DNA from: Candidatus Obscuribacter phosphatis
GTDB taxonomy: Bacteria; Cyanobacteriota; Vampirovibrionia; Obscuribacterales; Obscuribacteraceae
DNA length: 64,000 nucleotides
Direction of reading: 5' to 3'
NCBI GenBank assembly: GCA_001899315.1
Contig: MOYA01000001.1
Span: 3,148,374 to 3,212,373, forward strand
Of this stretch, positions 9,152 through 16,900 are shown piece after piece. How positions within the stretch are numbered: the stretch's first letter is position 1; each line of letters begins with the position of its first letter. Both the position numbers and the translations under genes were made by a program. The notes beneath the pieces were generated by a model that saw only the letters and a list, made by a program, of their open reading frames with translations, did not search any database and was not told the origin of the DNA.

Positions 9152-9820
9152 ATGAGAAGCCGCATGCGTCTGCATAAAAAACATGAATTTCCTGGAAAGC
9201 TGCTTGTGGTCGAAGGTGTAGACGGCTCGGGCAAGTCGACCCAGCTGGACCTTTTGCGCAATTGGCTAGAGGCAAAAGGGCAGAGCGTAATCTTTACCGA
9301 ATGGAATTCATCGGCGCTAATCTCGAAAACTATCCGCAAAGCCAAAACGGCAAACTCGCTAATACCAGTGACATTCAGCCTTTTGCACGCAACAGACTTT
9401 GCCGACCGCCTCGAGAACATAATCATTCCGGCGCTTAAGGCAGGTTTAACGGTACTAGCCGATAGATACTGTTACACGGCTTTTGCCCGCGACGTAGCCA
9501 GAGGCGTAGATAAAGACTGGGTTAGAAGTCTTTATGGTTTTTCTATAAGACCGGACGGCGCCTTTTATTTTCAGGTGCCGGTGGAAGTTTCACTAAGTCG
9601 CATCGCCACATCGCGCCGCCCGGGCTTTTATGAGTCGGGCATGGACATGGGTATATCGAACGACCCGATAGAATCTTTCCAGATTTTTCAAAGCCGCATA
9701 ATCAATGAATACGACAGAATGGCTGAAGAGTTTGAGTTTCATGTCATGCCCGCCGAAAAACCAATCCACGACCAGCAGGTGATGTTTCGCAAGATCGCCG
9801 CTGACATACTAAACAGTTAA
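9152..9820 (+). CDS. tmk: Thymidylate kinase-like protein
   Basis: A 222-residue P-loop kinase. It begins KLLVVEGVDGSGKSTQ (complete Walker A), followed by the dTMP kinase ADRY motif with DRYCYTAFARD and a SRIATSRRPGFYESG region. dTMP kinase phosphorylates dTMP to dTDP for DNA synthesis. A closely related second copy follows 12 bp downstream with its own GGAG ribosome site, so the two are probably co-transcribed and the result of a tandem duplication. Motifs downstream of the DRY differ from textbook Tmk, so a specialised nucleotide or small-molecule kinase is possible. Confidence 0.8.
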   Translation: MRSRMRLHKKHEFPGKLLVVEGVDGSGKSTQLDLLRNWLEAKGQSVIFTEWNSSALISKTIRKAKTANSLIPVTFSLLHATDFADRLENIIIPALKAGLTVLADRYCYTAFARDVARGVDKDWVRSLYGFSIRPDGAFYFQVPVEVSLSRIATSRRPGFYESGMDMGISNDPIESFQIFQSRIINEYDRMAEEFEFHVMPAEKPIHDQQVMFRKIAADILNS

Positions 9821-9832
9821 GCAGGAGAAGCC

Positions 9833-10507
9833 ATGGAAAAACCAAAACGGCACGAGTATCCGGGCAAACTGGTGGTGATTGAAGGCACCGACGGCGTGGG
9901 GCGCTCGACTCAGGTTGAGCTATTAGCCAACTGGCTGGCGGTGGAAGGCTATGGCGTCACCCGCACCCAGTGGAAGTCTTCGGGCTTGATTGCCAAAGCA
10001 ATCGAAAAGGCTAAAGATAAGAACGCTCTCAATACGATTACCTTTTCGCTTTTGTATGCCACCGATTTAGCAGAGAGGCTGAACAGCACAATCTTGCCCG
10101 CCCTCAAAGCCGGGCTTATCGTTTTGGCTGATCGCTATTATTACACCGCCTTTGCCCGCGACGTGGTGCGCGGCGCCGACCCCAATTGGGTGCGCAAACT
10201 CTATGGCTTTGCGCCCGCGCCCGACATGGTCTTTTATATGAAAATGCCCATCGAGCCTCTGCTGCGCCGCATCATCACCACCCGCGGTGGACTCGACTTT
10301 TACGAATCGGGCAGAGACATAGGCATGTCGACCGATCTCTATCAGTCTTTCAAGCTCTATCAATCGCAGATTATGTATGAGTTTAGCGAGATGGCGGAAG
10401 AGTTTGATTTTAAAGTGCTGGATGCCAGCCAATCTATAGATGAAGTGCAGAAACAGCTGCGCCGGGAGATGATGCCGATCTTGGCGGATAAGAGCCTGGC
10501 TGGGTAG
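9833..10507 (+). CDS. Thymidylate kinase-like paralogue with altered P-loop
   Basis: A 224-residue paralogue of the preceding gene, collinear along its whole length (DRYYYTAFARDVVRG, KLYGFAPAPD, DFYESGRDIGMS). The Walker A reads GTDGVGRST: the normally invariant Lys is Arg (codon CGC near 9904), while the upstream copy has GSGKST. Loss of this Lys usually abolishes or strongly lowers phosphoryl transfer in P-loop kinases, so this copy may be inactive, regulatory or a heterodimer partner. All other motifs are intact and the frame is open, arguing against simple decay. Confidence 0.8.
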   Translation: MEKPKRHEYPGKLVVIEGTDGVGRSTQVELLANWLAVEGYGVTRTQWKSSGLIAKAIEKAKDKNALNTITFSLLYATDLAERLNSTILPALKAGLIVLADRYYYTAFARDVVRGADPNWVRKLYGFAPAPDMVFYMKMPIEPLLRRIITTRGGLDFYESGRDIGMSTDLYQSFKLYQSQIMYEFSEMAEEFDFKVLDASQSIDEVQKQLRREMMPILADKSLAG

Positions 10508-10825
10508 GGGTTGGCTTTGTATTGATTTGGGGTTGGCTGGACTTGGTGTGTCAGGTCAGGGCTTGGTTAGTTTGGGGCGTGATTAAATCTTGGTCGTGGT
10601 CTTGGTCGTGCGAGGCGACTGCGAAGTCTAAGGGCATAGTGCAAGTTGGACTAAACTGTGTGGGCGCTTCTGCTTAGACATCCACTTGAAATGCCAGCTT
10701 GTAAAGCGGCAATTCGGACGGTTCTGCTAAAAAGAGATTTTTCTGAGGAGAGTTGCTCAGGGTATTAGCACATATTAATGAGCAAGTGGTTTGAAGAGAG
10801 GTTTCTCGTTCACTATAAGCAAAAC
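10508..10825. other. Intergenic, G/T-rich, no gene seen
   Basis: The space lies between the kinase pair and the end of dtd. The first 110 bp are G/T-rich with loose repeats (GGGGTTGGCT, TTGGTCGTGGTC). No RNA gene, credible small gene or clear terminator was found. Confidence 0.5.
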
Positions 10826-11299
10826 CTAGACCGGCTTTCCGTCGCGACTCTCCAGCAAAAGGGTGACCGGACCGCTATTAATCAGGCTAACTTCCATATG
10901 GGCGCCAAAGACGCCGGTGCCTACTTTGAGACCGCGCTTCTTGAGCTCTTCCACAAAATGCAGATAGAGACGCTCGCCCTCGGCAGGCGCGGCGGCCTTG
11001 GTGAAACCCGGGCGCCTGCCTTTCTTCCAATCTGCCAGCAAGGTAAATTGAGAGACCACGATGACATTGCCACCGGCTTCCACCACCGAAAGGTTCATCT
11101 TATCGGCTTCATCATTAAAGATGCGCAGTTCGGTGGCTTTGCCCGCCAGGTAGACACTATCGGCTTCGCTGTCGCCTTCTTCCACCCCAAGCAAGATGAG
11201 AAGCCCGCAAGCTTTGCCGTCTTCGGACGAAAAGGAGCTGACTAGCTTACCTTCCACCTCGACGCTGGCTCGTGAAGCACGTTGTAACACTGCCTTCAT
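10826..11299 (-). CDS. dtd: D-aminoacyl-tRNA deacylase
   Basis: A 157-residue protein, the normal DTD length. It hydrolyses D-amino acids mis-attached to tRNA, protecting translation. Diagnostic motifs are SQFTLLADWKKGRRPGF (active-site SQFTL) and the Gly-cisPro motif NSGPVTLLLES. It starts MKAVLQRAS with an AGGAG site about nine bases upstream. It stands alone here, next to the initiator tRNA gene on the opposite strand. Confidence 0.96.
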   Translation of the reverse strand: MKAVLQRASRASVEVEGKLVSSFSSEDGKACGLLILLGVEEGDSEADSVYLAGKATELRIFNDEADKMNLSVVEAGGNVIVVSQFTLLADWKKGRRPGFTKAAAPAEGERLYLHFVEELKKRGLKVGTGVFGAHMEVSLINSGPVTLLLESRDGKPV

Positions 11300-11413
11300 T
11301 ATTTAAACTCCTGCTCCCTGCGGGGTTTCGGCGCATTTGACGCCAACTTGGACAGTATTAGAATAACCTCTCAGCAATTCTTGGGTTGTAGTGTGTTAAC
11401 ATTCAAATATCGA

Positions 11414-11490
<77 letters not shown>

Positions 11491-11502
11491 AAAGAGAAAT
11501 AG

Positions 11503-11537
11503 AAAACCGGTGGTTTCGAAAGAAACGCCGGTTTTTG
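11503..11537 (+). terminator. Rho-independent terminator after tRNA-fMet
   Basis: A stem of AACCGG..GTTTC with GAAA loop and GAAAC..CCGGTT, followed by a T-run, begins 12 bp after the tRNA CCA. Confidence 0.8.
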
Positions 11538-11541
11538 TTTG

Positions 11542-11843
11542 GGGTAGGCAGAAAGCAGTTGCCTTACCCATGGGTTGGCAGAGCAAATAGTTCTATCGCC
11601 ACCATATATGGTGACTCGCCGGATGCCAGTTCGAATCGTCGTTAGCGCGCCGCCTATGTCCATGATACGATGTCGGCATGAAAGTCCATGTAACTATATT
11701 AACGACCGTCAAAGCGCTGCCAGCCAATAGAGGTTAGGAGCAGCTCGTCGCGTATTAGGACTGGACTAAAATTTTCGATTCCAAATTTGCCGACGAAGCT
11801 GCTCATGAAAGCATCTGTGTCCAGCTGGCTGAGAGGAAGAGAA
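11542..11843. other. Intergenic at the left edge of the accessory island
   Basis: It opens with a hairpin at 11542-11569 (GGGTAGGCA against TGCC-T-TACCC, one bulged T) that lacks a T-run. At about 11627-11640 there is an isolated T-loop-like GTTCGAATC, perhaps a tRNA remnant. Nothing else was recognised before the metallophosphoesterase gene. Confidence 0.4.
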
Positions 11844-12437
11844 GTGGCTATCTGGTTTACGTCCGACCATCATTTCGGACATGCTAACATCATCAAATAC
11901 TGCGAACGTCCGTTCAACTCGGTCGGGCACATGAACGCTTCCATGATTGAATCGTGGAACGGGGTTGTGGCGCACGAGGACACCGTCTATTACCTGGGCG
12001 ATTTTGCCATGCAACCACACTTGGTGGCAGATATCTTGCCACAGTTAAACGGGAAGAAGCTTCTCATCGCAGGAAACCACGACCGCTGTCACCCGAAGAT
12101 TGGCAGCCCCAGTAAGTGGCTTCAGGCATACATGGATGCCGGGTTCGAGTCTGTGGAGATTGACATGCAAATGGAGATCGCTGGCGAGATGGTTCTGCTG
12201 CACCACTTTCCATATCGTGCTGAAACAGAGCCAAAGCAGAAGTATTATGGTCAGCGCCCCGTGGACGGCGGTGGCTGGCTAATTCACGGGCACGTTCATA
12301 ATCGATGGAAGGTTTCCGGGCGGCAGATTAACGTCAGCGTAGAGAACTGGAACTTTGAACCGGTCGGACTTGACGCGATAGCTGCGATTATTGAGGCTGG
12401 TCCGCAATCGGCAGCCGAGGGACGCTCTTACGATTGA
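11844..12437 (+). CDS. Calcineurin-like metallophosphoesterase
   Basis: A 197-residue protein from the GTG at 11844, chosen because a GAGGAAGAG site precedes it and because the paralogue at 15627 starts at the same position. All metallophosphoesterase blocks are present: SDHHFGH, GDF, LIAGNHDR and HGHVH, which bind two metals. The small phage- and island-type members act on phosphodiesters or nucleotides; the substrate is unknown. It is the first gene of the island that follows the initiator tRNA. Part of it is duplicated 3.8 kb downstream. Confidence 0.88.
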   Translation: MAIWFTSDHHFGHANIIKYCERPFNSVGHMNASMIESWNGVVAHEDTVYYLGDFAMQPHLVADILPQLNGKKLLIAGNHDRCHPKIGSPSKWLQAYMDAGFESVEIDMQMEIAGEMVLLHHFPYRAETEPKQKYYGQRPVDGGGWLIHGHVHNRWKVSGRQINVSVENWNFEPVGLDAIAAIIEAGPQSAAEGRSYD

Positions 12438-12481
12438 GGTCGCCCCAACGCGTCCTTGAGGCATTTTCCACCAAATGCTAG

Positions 12482-12505
12482 TTTTCTCGCGCGAGAAAAT
12501 ATAAT
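12482..12505 (+). promoter_or_regulatory. Perfect 18-bp palindrome abutting a -10 box
   Basis: TTTTCTCGC/GCGAGAAAA (12482-12499) is a perfect inverted repeat, followed directly by TATAAT (12500-12505) and, 13 bp later, the ATG of the AbiEi-like gene. An operator touching the -10 box is typical of autoregulated toxin-antitoxin operons. The binding protein is not known; the winged-helix protein encoded downstream is the first candidate. Confidence 0.65.
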
Positions 12506-12518
12506 ATAACAGGAAATT

Positions 12519-13610
12519 ATGGAAGCAGAAAAAGACATCCTGGAATATGTACAGTCCGGCCAGCTAGAGCTGCCGCCGCTCAAATTCATGCCGATAGCTG
12601 AATCCATTGAAAGAAGCGACATTGAGCCTGATGTAATGCTTCAGACCAACTGGCAAGGAAGGACGTTTACCTTTGTCGGGGAAGTTAAGCGGTACGGAAG
12701 CGACAAGTCTGTAAGCCAGGCGGCAGAACAGGCGCGGTATTACGCGGAAAGGCTCCAGGTCAATCCGCTTGTAATAGTGCCTTGGCTTTCAAATGAGCAG
12801 CTTATGTCTCTTGAACAGCGAAGCATAAGTGGTGTGGATCTCTGCGGCAACGGAGTGGTTGTCGTGCCGGGGGAGGTATTGGTATTCAGGACCGGGCAAC
12901 CAAACAAGTTTCCGACATCGCGGCTCATACGGCGCGTTTATGAGGGGACCAGTTCTCTCGTTGCGCGCGTTTTTCTATTGCGCCCGCAGTATAATTCTGT
13001 CTCCGAAATTCTCGCCGAGATAACAGCGAGAGGCGGAAGTATAACTCTTCCCACTGTTTCCAAAGCATTGAAGCAGCTGGAAGAGGACGTGATAATCGAG
13101 AAGTCCTCGAAGCGCATCCGAATTTTGCAAGCGGACAAACTATTGGACCGGCTCAAGTCGAACTATGAGCCGCCAAGGCCACGCGGCTTTGTTCGATATA
13201 AGCTAACCACCAAAAACAATGCCAGTATCGGCGAGATTCTCCTCGATGCAGCCAAAGAAGTGGGTGTAAGAATTGTGCTCTCAGGAGAAAGCTCGGCGAA
13301 TTTTTACGCGACTCTGGCAAAGGAGCCGATTGATACTTTCTATTGCACTGAGACGACTTCACTACAGTTTGAAAAATGGAATGCCGAGATGGATATCTTC
13401 AGCCGATTTCCGAACGTCGAACTTAAAAAGTGCGACTCAGACATTGTTTACTTCGACATGCGCAACATGAAAGGCTATAACGTTGCTTCTCCGATTCAGT
13501 CCTACCTTGAACTTGCAACGTCGGACAAGCGCGGGCAGGAAGTTGCAGAACAGATTCGAAAGAAGATCATTCAAGACGTGAAAGATCTTCAGGGGAAATC
13601 AGGCGAATGA
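12519..13610 (+). CDS. PD-(D/E)xK + winged-helix protein, AbiEi-like antitoxin or regulator
   Basis: A 363-residue protein. Residues 37-57 carry EPDVM...GEVKRYG, matching a PD-(D/E)xK nuclease core (P37-D38, E55-x-K57) with following beta/alpha segments (LVIVPWLS). Residues about 150-205 look like a winged helix (VSEILAEITARGGSITLPTVSKALKQLEED). The C-terminus has PIQSYLELATSDKRGQEVAEQIRK, a pattern seen at the end of AbiEi-family antitoxins. The next gene overlaps by ATGA (13607-13610) and begins like an AbiEii nucleotidyltransferase toxin, which supports a toxin-antitoxin origin. Whether the nuclease-like domain is active is not known. Confidence 0.65.
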   Translation: MEAEKDILEYVQSGQLELPPLKFMPIAESIERSDIEPDVMLQTNWQGRTFTFVGEVKRYGSDKSVSQAAEQARYYAERLQVNPLVIVPWLSNEQLMSLEQRSISGVDLCGNGVVVVPGEVLVFRTGQPNKFPTSRLIRRVYEGTSSLVARVFLLRPQYNSVSEILAEITARGGSITLPTVSKALKQLEEDVIIEKSSKRIRILQADKLLDRLKSNYEPPRPRGFVRYKLTTKNNASIGEILLDAAKEVGVRIVLSGESSANFYATLAKEPIDTFYCTETTSLQFEKWNAEMDIFSRFPNVELKKCDSDIVYFDMRNMKGYNVASPIQSYLELATSDKRGQEVAEQIRKKIIQDVKDLQGKSGE

Positions 13611-13714
13611 GCGATCTAGATCTCTTCAACACCTTTATTGATTTGCATGAGAACCTCTCAGGCAGGGGCATTTCGATCATTCTGGGCGGTGGTTTGGGGT
13701 TGTATCTAAAGTGA
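13607..13714 (+). pseudogene. N-terminal stub of an AbiEii-like nucleotidyltransferase toxin
   Basis: The ATG overlaps the stop of the upstream gene (ATGA), as in a coupled operon. Only 35 codons are read: an N-terminal helix, then SIILGGGLGLYLK. The helix plus GGG-x-x-x-Y-LK matches the start of AbiEii-type nucleotidyltransferases, which are about 250-300 residues long. The frame ends at a TGA that is also the first three bases of a sequence resembling an insertion-sequence tip. The catalytic part (GS-x-x-DxD region) is missing, so no active toxin is made from here. Confidence 0.6.
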
Positions 13715-13792
13715 CCTGTCCCAGGTTTAATGGACAAAAGCTGAAGAAACCAAGTTAAAAGCTTGCTGATTGAACCAGCCTTGTCCGAGACC
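13712..13792. mobile_element. Possible IS3-type insertion-sequence end, remnant
   Basis: The sequence TGACCTGTCCCAGG followed by TTTAATGGACA resembles IS3-family terminal inverted repeats, which begin with TGNCCTG and contain an inner TGGACA. It starts exactly where the toxin gene stops. No transposase and no second end are visible, so at most about 80 bp survive. This is recognition from memory of the family pattern; a database comparison would decide. Confidence 0.35.
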
Positions 13793-15346
13793 TTAGCCAG
13801 GCACATTATCGAAACCATCAAATGCATCTCGAACAATTTCCTCCAGCGCAATCAACTCTTCCTCTTTTAGTGCAACGAATTCTCTCTCTCTCCTATTTTT
13901 GGGAAGCGTTCCACCATTTCTATGCACAAACAACACAAACTGCTCTGCAATGAGATCCGGCATCTCAACAACGTTCATAACCTCTCTTACGGCTTGGTCG
14001 CGACGCGTGAGATAGTCAATCTCTCTCGGAAGGTCCGCTTCTACAGTTCGTCTGACACAGCTGTAGAGAAACTCCGCAGACTCAGTACAATCGAAGTATC
14101 TATAGAGATCCGCAGTATCATTTAAGACATGTATATTCCCTTTGGCAGCTGGCTCCCATTCAATGAACTCCATAAGTCGAGCTGAATGAGACTGAAGTGT
14201 CTCGCGATACTTGTCTATCCAGTCCAGCATCACAGACGAAACAGGGAAAAGCATTCCAGGCGGCGTGAACTGTCGGTCTGATAGAGTGTGATGAATTAGA
14301 CATCGGTGCAGTCTTCCGTTCCCATCAGCAAATGGATGAACATAGACAAATCCAAAAGCGGTTGCAGCCGCTTGAAGAACCGGGTCTAAACCGCCCTCCT
14401 TCATGATTGTATTCGCTTCGATTAGCGAATTCATCAGGTCCGCAAGAGCATCCGGTTTCGCGCCGATGAACTCGGGAAGCGGCTCACCATCAGCAGTGTG
14501 TTCGCCGAGAAAAACGCCATCAGTACGCAACCCGCCTTGTACAAAACGATTGTCTTCGATAAGAATTCCATGAAGACGAATTATTTCTTCGACGGACAGG
14601 GGATTTTTGCCCGCCTGCATGATTGCCCTTCCCCATCGTTCGATTCGATTTCGAGCCGGCCGTTCACCTTCTATCTGAAAACTAGCCTGACTATCTGCCA
14701 AGAGCAAGAAACTTGCAGCGCGAGAAACTACAGACTTGCTCACACGTCCAATGATACTTAGCGCGGACTTGGATAAGTTGCTCTCAACTAAGGTCTTCAG
14801 CAATTCCGTCTTTCTGATAATTGGGCAGAAGCGCGCAGTGCCTAAAAGATTGTCACGCACTTTATGGCGACGCGATAATGTGCCACTAGCCTTGGTGAAA
14901 TACTTGTCGGTATCTAGCAAATCAACTGATGTGACATTAGGTGCATCAGGGACTGCAAGCATATTTCCAGTTAGCAATTCATAAAGATACCAGGCGCGGC
15001 GAGTCAGCACGCTATTGGGCGCGGACAATACATATTGCTCGATTGCTTCCGCAGGCAGAGAAATGAACACACGCTTTAGTACAAGTAAATCAATGTTTTC
15101 ATAACGCATCGCGAAATTTAGATGCGCCTGAACAGTTGGTTCCAGCTCGTACCGCTTGCTGTAGATTTTCCATCCACGCTCTTCTTTTATATGCCCTTTG
15201 ATGTTTTGCTCAGTGATACAACTGGATTGTCGGACTGGAGCTTGGACGTTGAAGGCATGAACGAGGGCGGACAGTCCGGCAAGAGTTGTACCAGACGGCA
15301 AAGTTACCCCCTGAAACAGAGCTGGTTTTTGGATTGGTAAGTCCAT
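13793..15346 (-). CDS. Fic-domain protein, class II (autoinhibited)
   Basis: A 517-residue protein. The Fic signature HPFADGNGRLHR starts at His337 and is complete (His, Asp, GNGR, Arg), so AMP transfer from ATP to a target protein is predicted. Upstream, S222-FQI-E226-G227 matches the (S/T)xxxE(G/N) inhibitory helix located N-terminal to the Fic core, so the activity should be self-inhibited. About 220 N-terminal residues and 115 C-terminal residues flank the core; the latter are helical and may form a winged-helix-like segment. No antitoxin partner is adjacent, which fits class II Fic proteins. It may act in toxin or stress signalling; the target is unknown. Confidence 0.88.
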   Translation of the reverse strand: MDLPIQKPALFQGVTLPSGTTLAGLSALVHAFNVQAPVRQSSCITEQNIKGHIKEERGWKIYSKRYELEPTVQAHLNFAMRYENIDLLVLKRVFISLPAEAIEQYVLSAPNSVLTRRAWYLYELLTGNMLAVPDAPNVTSVDLLDTDKYFTKASGTLSRRHKVRDNLLGTARFCPIIRKTELLKTLVESNLSKSALSIIGRVSKSVVSRAASFLLLADSQASFQIEGERPARNRIERWGRAIMQAGKNPLSVEEIIRLHGILIEDNRFVQGGLRTDGVFLGEHTADGEPLPEFIGAKPDALADLMNSLIEANTIMKEGGLDPVLQAAATAFGFVYVHPFADGNGRLHRCLIHHTLSDRQFTPPGMLFPVSSVMLDWIDKYRETLQSHSARLMEFIEWEPAAKGNIHVLNDTADLYRYFDCTESAEFLYSCVRRTVEADLPREIDYLTRRDQAVREVMNVVEMPDLIAEQFVLFVHRNGGTLPKNRREREFVALKEEELIALEEIVRDAFDGFDNVPG

Positions 15347-15352
15347 TTCGAA

Positions 15353-15510
15353 GTTCCAAATCGTTCTTTTCAGGTTCCAGATGTATATATTTTACCCATA
15401 ATGGTTCCAAAATAGTCGAAAACTGACATTGGAGTTCCAAATCATTCAAAATCTCCCCACACTGCCAAAAATCATTGACCGGGGTCCAATCTCTTCAAAG
15501 TGGTTCCAAA
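15353..15510 (-). promoter_or_regulatory. Repeated GTTCCAAA motif array upstream of fic
   Basis: On the plus strand GTTCCAAA/GTTCCAGA-like words start at 15353, 15374, 15404, 15434 and 15503 (a weaker GGTCCAAT at 15483), all in one orientation. Spacings of 21, 30, 30 and 69 bp are near multiples of the DNA turn. The copy nearest fic overlaps its ribosome site. It may be an operator array; an ancient coding repeat is the alternative because the spacings are also multiples of three. Confidence 0.45.
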
Positions 15511-15626
15511 TTATTCTTTTTTGATGCCATGAGCCCCACTTTATCTTCCAGGCACAAGTTCTTCTATCGCGTTCGGCCGCCAACGTGTCTTTCCGGCGCC
15601 TTACCCGGCGGTCAAAAAGGAGAGTA

Positions 15627-15827
15627 ATGTCTATCTGGTTTACGTCCGATCATCATTTTGGACATGCCAACATCATCAAATACTGCGAACGTCCGTTTAA
15701 CTCGGTCGAGCAAATGAACATTTCCATGATTGGTTCATGGAACCGAGTTGTCGCGCCGAACGACACTGTATATTCCGTGGGCGATTTCGCCATGCAACTG
15801 CGGTTAGTGGCAGAAGAGAGCGCTTAA
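15627..15827 (+). pseudogene. Truncated second metallophosphoesterase copy
   Basis: An ATG preceded by AAGGAGAG starts a 66-codon frame very similar to the first half of the protein at 11844 (IWFTSDHHFGHANIIKYCER is shared). It keeps the first metal motif and the GDF motif but stops after LVAEESA, lacking the GNHD and HGHVH blocks. The nucleotide match is clear but diverged, so the duplication is not very recent. It is not expected to be active. Confidence 0.85.
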
Positions 15828-15842
15828 GACTGATTCTCCGAC

Positions 15843-16520
15843 TTAACGAGCTGCAGGCTCGTAATGCGTGAACCTTTCTTTGCCTTCTCTTCTGAGTAAT
15901 CCCGCGTTCACAAAATTGGTCAGCTGGCGTTGCGCTTTCTTCCGGTCAGAGTCCATTGCTTTTGCATAGTCAGGAGTTGTAATCGATGGTCTTGACGCTA
16001 TAAACTTCCAGCCTTCGCGCTCTTCAGCATTTAACAATTCGAGAAGCCGGGGATCCAAGGTAGCAACAGCATCCTCGGCGCTGCCGTGCAACTTAAGCAC
16101 CAAATAAGGTGCCTCATAAGAATATTTCGGCAATGGAAGGCCCAAAGATTCAGGTATCGTTCTGAGGGTAGCCATTCCCAAACCACATTCCGCTGCTAGT
16201 TTCATACGACTGAATATATAGTGAAGTTGCGGGTTACGACTCAACATTGGAGCCCGGAACGACTTCATTTGCTCAAGGGCTATTGGTGACACTGGTGTCC
16301 CAGGACTCTTTATCTGCATCGAATGTGGCGTAAGAAGCAATTGGGCTTTTGCTCCTGCAACATCGCAATCACGATGGACTAGCGCGTTAATAATTGATTC
16401 TCGGAGCAGCTTCATGACATCGCCGGCTCGTTCATGTCTCTGCATTCTCTTTCGAGTGACGATGTTGGGCAGACGAATACGCAGCCATGCTTCTACATCT
16501 TCTGGATTGATCTATTTTCA
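15843..16520 (-). pseudogene. 5'-truncated AlbA_2/RecG-like ATPase-type regulator
   Basis: The recognisable protein begins at about 16520 (INPEDVEAWLRIRLP) directly after in-frame stops and continues to 15843. An ATG at 16445 could start a 200-residue product. LLRESIINALVHRDCD, IKSPGTPVS and SRNPQLHYIFSRM match the C-terminal HATPase-like half of proteins whose N-terminus is an AlbA_2 (Schlafen-type) DNA-binding domain. That N-terminal half is absent. The C-terminus (about 135-195) looks like a winged helix (TPDYAKAMDSDRKKAQRQL). It is judged a remnant, although the downstream part could still be translated. Confidence 0.65.
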
Positions 16521-16900
16521 GACATCAGGACAGGGACAAAAAGTCGGCAAAAGTGCTGCTATTTCGCAGAAGCGCTGGCGCTTGTCCGATGGAGGGATGC
16601 CGCCCGACCATGCCGACCGTGCCGATCATGCCGCTGCCGTTGCCGTTGCCGTGCCGCCGGGGTTTGCCTTCTTCTAAAAACGGTGCACTGAGCCAAGCAC
16701 TGATTAGATCGAGCAAAGCGCGTACTCTTGAGATTTTGGCAGTTGCTGATAGGAAAATGAACAGTATTGCACTTCTTAACTGTATACCTAACCGCGGCCT
16801 CCGCCGAGCCAATGGGGAGAAGCTGCAAGACAGGCAGCAACAGTTTACAAACGCTCTGACAGCAAAAATTCTAAAGCAGTAGAAAAAATACTCCCTCAAT
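16521..16900. other. Non-coding right flank of the accessory island
   Basis: It contains a simple-sequence stretch of GCCGTTGCC/CCATGCCGACC words at about 16600-16660. Open frames here are compositionally driven (Ala/Arg/His-rich or Pro-rich) and not credible. No RNA gene was seen. Confidence 0.5.

Noticed and set aside
10508-10620. Signal recognition particle RNA
   Set aside because: A CAGGTCAGG word is present, but the conserved GGAAGGAAGCAG core is not.
10778-11245. 155-codon plus-strand frame
   Set aside because: It lies antisense to dtd, whose motifs are clear.
15210-15449. Minus-strand frame with LEL/LEP repeats upstream of fic
   Set aside because: It overlaps the first 45 codons of fic in another frame and follows only from the GTTCCAAA repeats.
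16525-16899. Several overlapping frames on both strands
   Set aside because: They follow from the GCCGTT-type simple repeat and are rich in Arg/Ala/His; no ribosome site.
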